This document shows, piece after piece, positions 10,323 to 18,175 of a stretch of DNA of 64,000 nucleotides. Positions within the stretch are counted from its first letter, which is position 1; each line of letters opens with the position of its first letter. The notes beneath the pieces were generated by a model. The model saw nothing but the letters and a program-made list of their open reading frames with translations, had not been told where the DNA came from and did not search any database. Origin of the DNA: Hymenobacter sp. BT730 (GTDB lineage: Bacteria > Bacteroidota > Bacteroidia > Cytophagales > Hymenobacteraceae); the NCBI RefSeq assembly GCF_030542105.1, contig NZ_JAUOFB010000001.1, forward strand, positions 1,488,001 through 1,552,000. The letters are read 5' to 3'. Both the position numbers and the translations under genes were made by a program.

Positions 10323-11384
10323 CTAGCGGGGTACTTCAATCTGCTGCAGAATCAGCTTCACTACTTCATCGGGCGTGGTGCCTTCCATCTCGCGCTCTGG
10401 TGTGAGCAGGATGCGGTGGCGCAACACGGCCGGGGCCAGATACTGGACATCTTCGGGCGTCACAAAGTCGCGGCCCCGCAGGGCGGCCAGGGCTTTGGCA
10501 CCGTTCAGCAATGCCAGAGAGGCACGGGGAGAAGCGCCCAGATACAGAGACTTGTGCGCCCGCGTCTGGCCTACAATGCGGGCAATGTATTCCAGCAGTT
10601 TGGGCTCCACGTGCTGCTGCTGAACCTGCTGCCGTAGTTGCGCCACCTGCTCAGCCGTAAGCACAGCCTGTACCGCCGAGAGCATAGCGCTGCCCCGGCC
10701 CGCATGGTGGCCCTGCAGAATGGTGACTTCCTCCTCCGTGGAGGGGTAACCAATGTGGATCTTGAATAAGAAGCGGTCCAGCTGGGCCTCCGGCAGGCGG
10801 TAGGTGCCTTCCTGTTCTACCGGGTTTTGAGTGGCCAGCACCATAAAGGGCTCCTGCATGGTGTAGGTCACGCCATCCTGCGTCACGTGGTGCTCTTCCA
10901 TCACCTCAAACAGCGCCGACTGCGTCTTAGCTGGCGCTCGGTTGATTTCGTCAATCAGCACTACGCTGGCGAAAATGGGACCGGGCCGGAATTCAAACTC
11001 TGCTTTGTTAGGCCGATAAATGGAAGTGCCCAGCACATCGGAAGGCATCAGATCCGGGGTGAACTGAATGCGGCTGAAAGGTACATCCAGGGTGCGGGCC
11101 AGGAGTTTGGCCGTAAGAGTTTTGGCTACGCCCGGCACGCCTTCCAGCAACACGTGGCCATTGGCCAGAATAGCCGTCAGCAGCAGCTCAATCAATTCCT
11201 GCTGGCCTACAATGATGCGCCCCAGTTCCTGCCGGATGGCGGTAGCAGCAGTTTGCAGCTGGTTGAAATCGGTGCGGGAGCCAAAGGAAGTTTCCGTTTT
11301 ATTAGTAGATGCCAGTTCGTTTTCAGGAAGCGCCGACGGAATCGTGGTTGAATCAGTGTCTGGGGAGGAGAAATCAGAAGTCAT
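10323..11384 (-). CDS. MoxR-family AAA+ ATPase
   Basis: AAA+ ATPase of 353 residues. Walker A is GVPGVAKT (residues 82-89), Walker B VVLIDE (141-146), and the MoxR stretch ATQNPVEQEGTYRLPEAQLD is intact. The first 40 residues are Ser/Thr-rich and low in complexity. It is soluble and probably hexameric. It starts 12 bp after the DUF4350 gene and is followed by DUF58, so the two should be co-expressed and likely act together, probably with the membrane proteins of this cluster as clients. The family is well supported; the biological target is unknown. Confidence 0.93.
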   Translation of the reverse strand: MTSDFSSPDTDSTTIPSALPENELASTNKTETSFGSRTDFNQLQTAATAIRQELGRIIVGQQELIELLLTAILANGHVLLEGVPGVAKTLTAKLLARTLDVPFSRIQFTPDLMPSDVLGTSIYRPNKAEFEFRPGPIFASVVLIDEINRAPAKTQSALFEVMEEHHVTQDGVTYTMQEPFMVLATQNPVEQEGTYRLPEAQLDRFLFKIHIGYPSTEEEVTILQGHHAGRGSAMLSAVQAVLTAEQVAQLRQQVQQQHVEPKLLEYIARIVGQTRAHKSLYLGASPRASLALLNGAKALAALRGRDFVTPEDVQYLAPAVLRHRILLTPEREMEGTTPDEVVKLILQQIEVPR

Positions 11385-11396
11385 AGAGGAAATAAG

Positions 11397-12698
11397 TTAA
11401 CGGGCATCGCGCCGGAAGGCGGCCAAAGAACGGCTGAGCAGCAGCAGTTGCTGGTCGGTGACGGTGGGGGCCGTGCGGGCAAAGTGAATCCGACGAATCA
11501 GCTCGTCGATACGGGAGCGGGGCATGCCGGCTTTCTGAGCCAGCCGCTCCCGGAAGGCTTCGTCGTTGAGGTCGGTGGAGGTTTCCTGGAAGCGGGTGCG
11601 CAGGAACTCCAGGAATAGATTGATTTTTTTCTCGGCGATGCGCTCATGGTTGCCGCCCTGCTGGTACAGGGAGGCTACGGTGCGGGTGAACAGCAGCGTG
11701 GTGTTGGGCAGGGGCTTGAGCACTGGAATAACGCGCTGCCGACGGCGGGCTTCAATCACTACAAACAGAAGCGCGCTGACCAGCAGCAGATAATAGGCCC
11801 AGCGCAGGGCATCGTGCGCCATCAATACCCGCAGCAAAGACTGCTCGCCTAAGGGGCCCTGTTTCTGGTATTCGTCCCACCATACCGCCTGGTTGCTGGG
11901 TAGGTAGGAAAGCGCCGCAAATGCCAGGTTATGAGTACGTGGTTGCAACACAAAGTAATTGGTGAAGGCCTGCGGAAGCGTGCAGATAAAGAATGCGCCT
12001 CGGCCGTGCGGAATGCGCACCAGCACGGGTTGTCCGTCCGCGGCCGCCGCCAACTGGGTAGCACCTGCCAAGGTGCTATCGGGCTGAATGCGGTAGGACG
12101 CCCCCAACTGCGGCAGGTAAAACGCTGCCCCCGCTGCCCGCCGCAGGCCAGCATTAGTGAAATGGATGGAGACAGAATCAGCAAGCCAGTCCTGGGGTGT
12201 GCCCTTTTTGAACTGTATGTTGCCTGCTATAGCGGCTGTAGTAAAGCCAAGCGTATCCTGAAACGTCTTGCTAAACTCCTCGGCGGCAATAAATACCTGA
12301 TTGCCTTGCGCTACATGCCGCAGTAAGGCGCGGCTGTCTGTCGGACTGATGCTGAAATCCTTGTTAATGAATAAATAAGTAGCCTTCGCAGTGGGCGGTA
12401 AAGCGGGCTCGGTAGGTGCCGGAGTGGCTTTTGAGGAATCCAGCACTTGTGCAGCCTCGGTCGGAGCGTTACCGTAGAGCTGCGTATAGACCGGAACGCG
12501 CACGGCAGTTACTTCCCGCTGATTCACCTGCATTAGCTCGGGCAGCAGGTCGTAGAGCACATAGGTGCCGTAAGGAATCTTGTCTTTGTTCTGGTAGGTA
12601 GGGGTCCAGTCTAGGGGCTTGGGGCGGTAGTACTCCACGGTTACATAGGCCGCAAACAGCGCCGTGAGCCCCAGCAAATACCAGCGAAAAGTCGTCAT
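11397..12698 (-). CDS. DUF4350 domain membrane protein
   Basis: 433-residue protein with an N-terminal membrane segment (about 4-22) and a second one near residue 295-315 (YYLLLVSALLFVVIEARRR), leaving a large extracytoplasmic domain between them and a cytoplasmic tail. The PYGTYVLYDLLPEL region near residue 42-55 matches the start of the DUF4350 domain as I remember it. The ATG overlaps the stop codon of the DUF4129 gene by one base (TGATG), which indicates translational coupling. Biochemical function is not known. Its place between DUF4129 and MoxR is the usual one for this cluster. Confidence 0.75.
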   Translation of the reverse strand: MTTFRWYLLGLTALFAAYVTVEYYRPKPLDWTPTYQNKDKIPYGTYVLYDLLPELMQVNQREVTAVRVPVYTQLYGNAPTEAAQVLDSSKATPAPTEPALPPTAKATYLFINKDFSISPTDSRALLRHVAQGNQVFIAAEEFSKTFQDTLGFTTAAIAGNIQFKKGTPQDWLADSVSIHFTNAGLRRAAGAAFYLPQLGASYRIQPDSTLAGATQLAAAADGQPVLVRIPHGRGAFFICTLPQAFTNYFVLQPRTHNLAFAALSYLPSNQAVWWDEYQKQGPLGEQSLLRVLMAHDALRWAYYLLLVSALLFVVIEARRRQRVIPVLKPLPNTTLLFTRTVASLYQQGGNHERIAEKKINLFLEFLRTRFQETSTDLNDEAFRERLAQKAGMPRSRIDELIRRIHFARTAPTVTDQQLLLLSRSLAAFRRDAR

Positions 12699-13483
12699 CA
12701 GGCGGCGCGGTTACTAGTCAGCTGATGGAGAAAGCCCAGGCGGGCCGTGCGGACCAGCGCATACTGCTCGGCGGTGAGCGGCTGCTCACCATACCAGGCG
12801 TACTCAAACTGTCGGGTCAGCTCCTGGAAACCGGCGCGCAGCTGAGTGGTGGTAAGCTCCGTTAGATAATCGTGGTTGGTTTTGTCCGGTTGCCACTGAA
12901 TCAGGCTGCGGTCCGTGAGCTGTTTGAGGACGAACAAGTAGCCCAGCCGCACTGCCAGGCGGTAGTTTCCTTTAGCTTCCGCTTCTGTGAGCAAAGCGGT
13001 GAAATCCAAGGCATGGATATTCTCCGTGGTGGTATCGTAAGCCAGCGCCGCCCGCTTGGGTGCTCTGCCAAAGGCCTTCGTCACATCTACCTGCAGCAGC
13101 TTTAATACCGCAAATACCAGCGCCGCAACCATGAAGGCATATACGCCATACTTCCAGGTGATACGGCCCACAGGGGTGCGCAACAACTCCTGTAGCCAGT
13201 TTGCCAGCCGCTGCCAGAACCGGTCCCAGGCGTTTTGCTCACTTTTTATCTGGATATACTGAAAGGCGCGCTGGCGCCGAAACTCCCGCAAACGAGCCGC
13301 CCTTGGCTTCCGCAGAATAACCGCCGACTGGTCGGCGGGCAGGCTGTAGATAGGGGCAGGAGTGGGCGCCTTGCCGGAAGCAAGGGGAAATCCACCGGCC
13401 AGCAGCCATAGCAAGCACAGCAGACACAGCCCTTTGGCTGATCTACGGTTTGTTAAGCCCGGAATGGCGGATTGGTATAGCAC
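12698..13483 (-). CDS. DUF4129 domain membrane protein
   Basis: 261 residues. The N-terminus is a likely signal or anchor segment (about 20-38), then a Gln/Arg-rich stretch, a membrane segment around residue 110-125 (YGVYAFMVAALVFAVLKLL) and a C-terminal cytoplasmic domain with RLGYLFVLKQLTDRSLIQWQPDKTNHDYL, the pattern I associate with DUF4129. That domain elsewhere sits at the C-terminus of transglutaminase-like membrane proteins. Here the transglutaminase part is absent. The start appears to be GTG at 13483, since no ATG occurs in the early frame. Part of the SpoIIM-to-DUF58 transcription unit. Function unknown. Confidence 0.7.
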   Translation of the reverse strand: MLYQSAIPGLTNRRSAKGLCLLCLLWLLAGGFPLASGKAPTPAPIYSLPADQSAVILRKPRAARLREFRRQRAFQYIQIKSEQNAWDRFWQRLANWLQELLRTPVGRITWKYGVYAFMVAALVFAVLKLLQVDVTKAFGRAPKRAALAYDTTTENIHALDFTALLTEAEAKGNYRLAVRLGYLFVLKQLTDRSLIQWQPDKTNHDYLTELTTTQLRAGFQELTRQFEYAWYGEQPLTAEQYALVRTARLGFLHQLTSNRAA

Positions 13484-13511
13484 AAAAAGGAGAATTGGAC
13501 AGGCGGAGAGG

Positions 13512-14468
13512 TTAGTATTCGCCTTCGTCGTCGGCGCGGTAATAAGTGTTAGCGACTATCGGCGCATTGGTTTGGCCCAGCGCCTCAACCTGTAGGTACA
13601 TGCCCCAGCCTTCGCGCTTTTCTACCAGGTTAAAGTATTGGAATACTAGGGCGGTAAGCGGAATGGCATAAGTAACCATTAGCCCCATCACATAAATGCA
13701 CTGGGCTATAACGCCCAGAACATCGGATTCCAGCCCGGGTACTTTCATCATTTTGCCGATGAGAACTGCATACTGCGGCAGGGCAAATACAAATACCAAT
13801 AACACCTGTAGTATGCTGATGACCATGTACAGCCCGAAGGTAGACCACCAATGGCCATACGTAAGGCGGAAGCTGCGTTGCAATGCGCTGATTACGTTGT
13901 CATCTTCCAGCCAGAGCAGCGGATAGAACAGGGTCAGGGGTACAAACAGGTACATGAAGATGAACATAACCGGTATGGACATCATGGGGTGTATTTTCAT
14001 CAAAAGAAAGCCCAGCCCTAATACCATCACTCCAAAAACTGCCCCTACCAGAAGAAAGCCCAGAAAAACCCGACCGAGCTTTGCTACAATGTTCTTCCAG
14101 ACCAACCGGGGCGTTACCGTTTGTTCCGGCGGCAATGCCATCCGCAGGCTGATGTAGCCATACAAGGTGCCCAAGAGCAGAATCATTGCCGATAGACCAC
14201 CCAACACTATAAGAGCAATGCCCAACACAGAAAAGGCCGGCTGCACAGTAGGAACGCCATTTTTAGCGTTAGCCAGCTGGTTCCAGGTGGCATTTGTGAA
14301 CAAGCCCATGCCTACGCCCATCAAAAGCGCCGCCGGCAGCACAAAATAGACAAAACACTTGCCCAGCGGGCGCCAGTGGGCTTTTAGGAACTCAAACGTG
14401 GCACTAATCTTCGCTCCAAAGTCCCGCTCCTGCCGAAAATCGATTTCCTGAGTAAAGGTTGATTGCAT
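13512..14468 (-). CDS. Multi-pass membrane protein of the MoxR cluster
   Basis: 318 residues. ATG 14468 (MQSTFTQEIDFRQERDFGAK) is preferred; an in-frame extension to 14576 would run into the preceding gene and is not membrane- or signal-like. A polar N-terminus of about 35 residues is followed by about six hydrophobic segments, including GIALIVLGGLSAMILLLGTL and VFLGFLLVGAVFGVMVLGLG. The overall look is of the DUF4013 or glycerophosphodiester phosphodiesterase membrane-domain type, but I cannot assign it firmly. It begins 25 bp after the SpoIIM-like gene, so it belongs to the same operon. Possibly a scaffold or permease-like partner of the cluster (inference). Confidence 0.65.
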   Translation of the reverse strand: MQSTFTQEIDFRQERDFGAKISATFEFLKAHWRPLGKCFVYFVLPAALLMGVGMGLFTNATWNQLANAKNGVPTVQPAFSVLGIALIVLGGLSAMILLLGTLYGYISLRMALPPEQTVTPRLVWKNIVAKLGRVFLGFLLVGAVFGVMVLGLGFLLMKIHPMMSIPVMFIFMYLFVPLTLFYPLLWLEDDNVISALQRSFRLTYGHWWSTFGLYMVISILQVLLVFVFALPQYAVLIGKMMKVPGLESDVLGVIAQCIYVMGLMVTYAIPLTALVFQYFNLVEKREGWGMYLQVEALGQTNAPIVANTYYRADDEGEY

Positions 14469-14493
14469 AGAAAAGCTGTAAAGAATAAAGTCG

Positions 14494-15447
14494 TTAAGAA
14501 GTGAGGTTTTTTTGACGGGCCAGCCGGTAAGGGTACACCACAAAATACCACCCAATGAAAGCGGCCGAAGTTCCAATAATGGCCAGGCTGGCAGCCATAG
14601 GCATTTCGGTGTGGCGGGTAACGAATCCTTCCAGAAAGCCCGCTACTATGAAAATGGGAACCAGCCCAATGGCCAGCTTCAGTCCGTCGCGGGCACTCTG
14701 GCGGAAAGCGTGGGCGCGGGAATAGGTGCCCGGAAACAGCATGCCCCGCGCCATCACCAGCCCAGCCCCGCCGGCCAGAATAATGGCCGATATTTCCAGC
14801 GTGCCATGAATCCAGATGGTGAGCAGGGAGGGCAGGAGTACCCCTTTCTGGTAGAAAAAGTATTGAAAGGAGCCCAGCATCAGGCCATTGCGGAAAAGGG
14901 CAAACACCGTTCCCAGCCCCAGCGTGGCGCCCAGAGCATAAGTCATCAGGGCCACATTAATGTTATTGGCCGTGATGAAGAGAAACATAGGTGTTTCGCT
15001 CTGTCCTTTATACACGGCCATTGGGTCGCCTTTGGCAATGTTTTCCAGGGTGCTGTTTACATAGGCGTCGCCCAGCACCACGCGCACAAAGGAATCATCG
15101 TAAGCGGCAGAAAGCGCGCCCAGGAGCGTGCAAAGCACGAAAATGGCCAAAGACCAGGCCAGCGTATGATGGTGCCGGGCTACCAACAACGGCAGTTCCC
15201 GCCGCCAGAACAATCCGAACCGGTGCGTATGCTCGGGCTTGTTCTTATATAAGTGCTGGTGCAGCTTGCCGGTAAGGTCGTTGAGATATTGGGTGGTAGG
15301 CGAGGCCGGATAGAACGTCTGGGCATAAGCCAGGTCGTCGGTTAGCTCAATGAATCGTGCTGCCAACTCATCAGGGGAGCCAGGGGGCGCAGTTTCATAG
15401 TGCCGCCATTTAGCCTCATTCTGCCGCAGAAATACTGCTTCACGCAT
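14494..15447 (-). CDS. SpoIIM-family (DUF95) membrane protein
   Basis: 317 residues. The N-terminus (MREAVFLRQNEAKWRHYE) is a cytoplasmic helical region. Membrane segments follow from about residue 100, and the block ANNINVALMTYALGATLGLG with HGTLEISAI is characteristic of the stage II sporulation protein M family. In spore formers SpoIIM takes part in a peptidoglycan-degrading complex at the septum. Non-sporulating bacteria keep relatives of unknown role beside MoxR and RDD genes, as here. First gene of the six-gene minus-strand cluster, with a perfect TATATTTG box 63 bp upstream. The organism should not sporulate, so the name refers to family only. Confidence 0.85.
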   Translation of the reverse strand: MREAVFLRQNEAKWRHYETAPPGSPDELAARFIELTDDLAYAQTFYPASPTTQYLNDLTGKLHQHLYKNKPEHTHRFGLFWRRELPLLVARHHHTLAWSLAIFVLCTLLGALSAAYDDSFVRVVLGDAYVNSTLENIAKGDPMAVYKGQSETPMFLFITANNINVALMTYALGATLGLGTVFALFRNGLMLGSFQYFFYQKGVLLPSLLTIWIHGTLEISAIILAGGAGLVMARGMLFPGTYSRAHAFRQSARDGLKLAIGLVPIFIVAGFLEGFVTRHTEMPMAASLAIIGTSAAFIGWYFVVYPYRLARQKNLTS

Positions 15448-15510
15448 AAAATCAACCCCAAAAACAAGGATAAGTCACGCAGGATAAAGAAACCAAAGGA
15501 GGCTCCAGAG

Positions 15511-15518
15511 CAAATATA
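15511..15518 (-). promoter_or_regulatory. -7 box TATATTTG for the SpoIIM-to-DUF58 cluster
   Basis: Exact match to the Bacteroidota TAnnTTTG box, 63 bp before the first ATG of the six-gene cluster. No clear -33 TTTG at the expected distance. Confidence 0.6.
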
Positions 15519-15589
15519 GAGGGTTTATAGCAGGCTTCAGGGGTGGAGATTGTAATTTTTGAAGCTGATTTAACTTCTGTAAGTTGCAG

Positions 15590-15597
15590 TACTTTTC
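15590..15597 (+). promoter_or_regulatory. Probable -7 box TACTTTTC for the RDD gene
   Basis: Seven of eight positions fit TAnnTTTG. It lies 29 bp before the ATG and back to back with the cluster promoter at 15511-15518. Confidence 0.4.
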
Positions 15598-15626
15598 CTT
15601 GTATATCTGTCTAGTTATTAGCCGCA

Positions 15627-16346
15627 ATGAGTACTATTCGTGTTCACACTACCCAAAACGTTTCGCTGGAGTATGAAGTAGCCAGCGTAGGCGACAGAAT
15701 TGTAGCCTGTATTATTGATAACCTGATTCTATTTGGCTGGATTGGCCTGCTGGGACTGGGCCTTACCCTGGCCAAAATCAATGGCACAACTTTGGTCATC
15801 ATAATGGTCATCTTTGCCGGCCTGCCTTTTGTGTTCTACAACCTGGCTTGTGAGGTATTGCTGAATGGCCAAAGCCCGGGCAAAAAGGCCCGCAATATCA
15901 AAGTTATTCGGCTGGATGGTGCCCGCCCCGGGATAGGTGACTATTTGCTGCGCTGGCTGCTGCGCATTGTCGATATGGGCATGTTCAGCGGGGCCGTGGC
16001 CGTTATGGTGGTGCTGTTGAACGGCAAAGGGCAGCGCATTGGCGACTTAGCCGCTGGTACCAGCGTAGTGAACACCAGCCTACGTCGCGACAATCCACTG
16101 TCGCCTATCAGCCCGATTGAAGGGTACCAGGTAGTATTCCCGCAAGCGGCCCTGCTCGCTGACCACGATGTGGCTACCCTGCGGGTACTTCTTCACAAAG
16201 CGGTAGCCCGGGAGAATTATATGCTGCTGAATAAGGCGGCCAACAAAGTGAAAGAGTTGACTGGTGTGCACACCGATTTACAGGACGAGTCCTTTCTACA
16301 TACCATCATCCGCGACCATGCTCATTTGGCCGCCACTCACGGATAA
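15627..16346 (+). CDS. RDD family membrane protein
   Basis: 239 residues. It opens with EYEVASVGDRIVACIIDNLI (about residues 13-32), where the Arg-Asp…Asp pattern gives the RDD family its name. Three hydrophobic segments follow to about residue 140. The GQSPGKKARNIKVIRLDGARP loop lies between the second and third segments and is typical of the family. The C-terminal 95 residues are soluble and helical. Divergently transcribed from the SpoIIM/MoxR/DUF58 cluster, a neighbourhood known from other bacteria, which suggests a shared membrane function. Some RDD proteins are reported as ion antiporters. Nothing here tests that. Confidence 0.88.
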   Translation: MSTIRVHTTQNVSLEYEVASVGDRIVACIIDNLILFGWIGLLGLGLTLAKINGTTLVIIMVIFAGLPFVFYNLACEVLLNGQSPGKKARNIKVIRLDGARPGIGDYLLRWLLRIVDMGMFSGAVAVMVVLLNGKGQRIGDLAAGTSVVNTSLRRDNPLSPISPIEGYQVVFPQAALLADHDVATLRVLLHKAVARENYMLLNKAANKVKELTGVHTDLQDESFLHTIIRDHAHLAATHG

Positions 16347-16368
16347 AACTTATATAGCGTCTGTTAAA

Positions 16369-16408
16369 AAAAAGCGGAGACAAGCCTGATGGCCTGCCTC
16401 CGCTTTTT
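16369..16408. terminator. Terminator between RDD and SDR genes
   Basis: An 11-bp stem (16369-16379 with 16398-16408) has an A-run on the left and a T-run on the right. It lies between convergent genes and can work in both directions. Confidence 0.75.
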
Positions 16409-16438
16409 GCTTTAGCTGATTCTAGGTTTACTTAATAC

Positions 16439-17161
16439 TTACCACGGCACCGGCTCACCGCGCCAAGTCACGAAGCTCCCGTTTTCCTCCGCGTGCAGCT
16501 GCTCGGCCAAGCGAATAATACCTTTGGCCGAATCGGAAGGAGGCAGGGCGGCGCTGGAGCCGCCCATATCCGTCCGTACCCAGCCGGGGTCTACCAGGAT
16601 ACAAATCAGGCCCATGTTGCCAATTTCGGCGGCTAGGGCGCGCATATACATGTTGAGGGCGGCTTTGCTGGCGCTATAGTGGTAGGGGTCGCCGGAGGCT
16701 TTCCACGTGAGAGAGCCCAGGCCTGAGGACAGGCTGATAATACGGCCTTTCTTGCCGGCTCTCAACAAACCTAGAAACTCCTGCGAAACCAGCAACGGGC
16801 CAATAGCATTGGTTTTCATTACGGATACGGCATCCTCAACCGTGAGTGCGCCCAGCCGCTGGGAAGCAGCCTGCCCATCGGCCCCAGCGCCGGGGTAAAT
16901 ACCGGCGTTGTTGATCAACACCTCCAGGCCATCGGTAACGGCTTCTACCGCTCTGCGGGCCGCATTGATGGAAGCCGGGTCGGTAACGTCGAGGGCAACC
17001 AGGGTCAGCCGGTCGGGGTATTGTGCACGCAGGGCGCGCAGCTCAGTAGCCGAATCGGGCGTGCGGCTAGCGGCAAACACTTGGTCGCCGCGCTCCAGGT
17101 ATTGGCGGGTAAGCTCCAGGCCAAGGCCCCGGTTAGCGCCTGTGATGAAGATACGTTTCAT
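16439..17161 (-). CDS. Short-chain dehydrogenase/reductase
   Basis: 240-residue NAD(P)-dependent oxidoreductase of the classical SDR fold. The nucleotide-binding motif TGANRGLG is at residues 7-14, NNAG at 84-87, the catalytic Ser lies near 144-146, and YSASK at 162-166 supplies the catalytic Tyr and Lys. The ANRGLGLELTRQ opening and VDPGWVRTDMGG toward the end are like the carbonyl-reductase and CsgA-developmental subgroup of SDRs. The substrate cannot be told from sequence. It is a single-gene unit; a possible -7 box (TATCCTTG, 17195-17202) lies 33 bp upstream. Confidence 0.88.
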   Translation of the reverse strand: MKRIFITGANRGLGLELTRQYLERGDQVFAASRTPDSATELRALRAQYPDRLTLVALDVTDPASINAARRAVEAVTDGLEVLINNAGIYPGAGADGQAASQRLGALTVEDAVSVMKTNAIGPLLVSQEFLGLLRAGKKGRIISLSSGLGSLTWKASGDPYHYSASKAALNMYMRALAAEIGNMGLICILVDPGWVRTDMGGSSAALPPSDSAKGIIRLAEQLHAEENGSFVTWRGEPVPW

Positions 17162-17322
17162 AGGGGGGGATCGGTATCAGTTAGTAAAAAAAGCCAAGGA
17201 TATCGGCCCCGAAGTTTAGTCAATAAAAGCTAACCCAGCCGAAACCCAGCATTGATGAAAGGAAAAACCAAGCGTTGTCCTCTTATGCCTGGCAACTGTT
17301 CGGAGCTTGGTTTTGGTTAAAA

Positions 17323-18024
17323 TTATGGTTTGGGTAAGGGGGAAGTGCCACTTTTGCGTTCAATACCCAAGGCCGTGACGACCACGTGGTCGACAAAGTG
17401 CACGTTTTTACCGGCAGTTAGTGCCTCCATTTCCTTGTCTGACTCTTTCCTGCGCTGCTCGGAGCCAACCATGCGAAACGTAACCATGAGGTAGAACCGG
17501 GCAGGGACTGGCTTGCCCCGGTAAATAGCCGGAATCCAGACGTTGAAATTATCCCGCAGGGCCTTCCAGGCTTCTTCGTCGCAGGCGGGCGAGAGGCCAT
17601 TTTCAATCAGAAAGTCCTGGGCCTGTCCGGTGGGCGTTACAATATAGGAGATGAGCACCGTGCCCTCCGTTCCTGATCTGAGGGCTGCGGATGGGTATCG
17701 GATGCTCTGGCCAATCTGGGCTAAATCATGTTCCCGGCTGCCCAGCAGGCGCGGTGCTCTCATTGGCCGCACCAGCTGCCAGGTGGTATCTACTTTAAGC
17801 CAGTAGCGCGTGGTATCCGGCCGTATATAAATTATCCGGCTTGAGTCATAGTCGAAGGTGAGTTCGGTCTTGCCGTTGTAATCAATATACTCCCACACCC
17901 CCACCGGCCGATTGGCGGCAAGCTTCCCCTTTTCGAATTGATTCTTCCCAGGTTTCATTTTGGGAGGCTGGGCGTACCCCCGTAACGTACTTAATAAGCA
18001 GAAAGCAAGTAGAAGTAACCTCAT
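17323..18024 (-). CDS. Periplasmic protein with TonB C-terminal domain
   Basis: 233 residues. The N-terminus is a signal peptide (MRLLLLAFCLLSTLRGYAQ) instead of the long anchored N-terminus plus Pro-rich stalk of a true TonB. Residues 28-60 (KGKLAANRPVGVWEYIDYNG) look like a MORN/YwqK-type repeat. The TonB C-terminal fold follows: IRYPSAALRSGTEGTVLISY, then VTPTGQAQDF and later PARFYLMVTFRM. The form resembles the many Bacteroidota proteins annotated as energy transducer TonB, but without an evident inner-membrane anchor it probably does not transduce energy by itself. Ends about 85 bp before the terminator of the next gene. Confidence 0.75.
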   Translation of the reverse strand: MRLLLLAFCLLSTLRGYAQPPKMKPGKNQFEKGKLAANRPVGVWEYIDYNGKTELTFDYDSSRIIYIRPDTTRYWLKVDTTWQLVRPMRAPRLLGSREHDLAQIGQSIRYPSAALRSGTEGTVLISYIVTPTGQAQDFLIENGLSPACDEEAWKALRDNFNVWIPAIYRGKPVPARFYLMVTFRMVGSEQRRKESDKEMEALTAGKNVHFVDHVVVTALGIERKSGTSPLPKP

Positions 18025-18109
18025 AGGTACCGAACAGAATAACGATGTATAGAGAATTCAAAAGTAGCCAGTATTTACAACTGTTAAGCTTATCCATTCG
18101 CGTCAACAA

Positions 18110-18157
18110 AAGAACCCCTACCCGAAGCTAATTGGCTAGCTTCGGGTAGGGGTTCTT
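18110..18157 (-). terminator. Terminator of the GNAT-nitrilase gene
   Basis: A perfect 21-bp stem (18110-18130 with 18137-18157) with a 6-base loop, directly downstream of the minus-strand gene ending at 18176. Confidence 0.85.
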
Positions 18158-18175
18158 GCTGAGCAAACCTCGGTT

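Noticed and set aside
14494..15447. Evidence for sporulation
   Set aside because: The SpoIIM family occurs widely in non-spore-formers, and no other sporulation gene is present.
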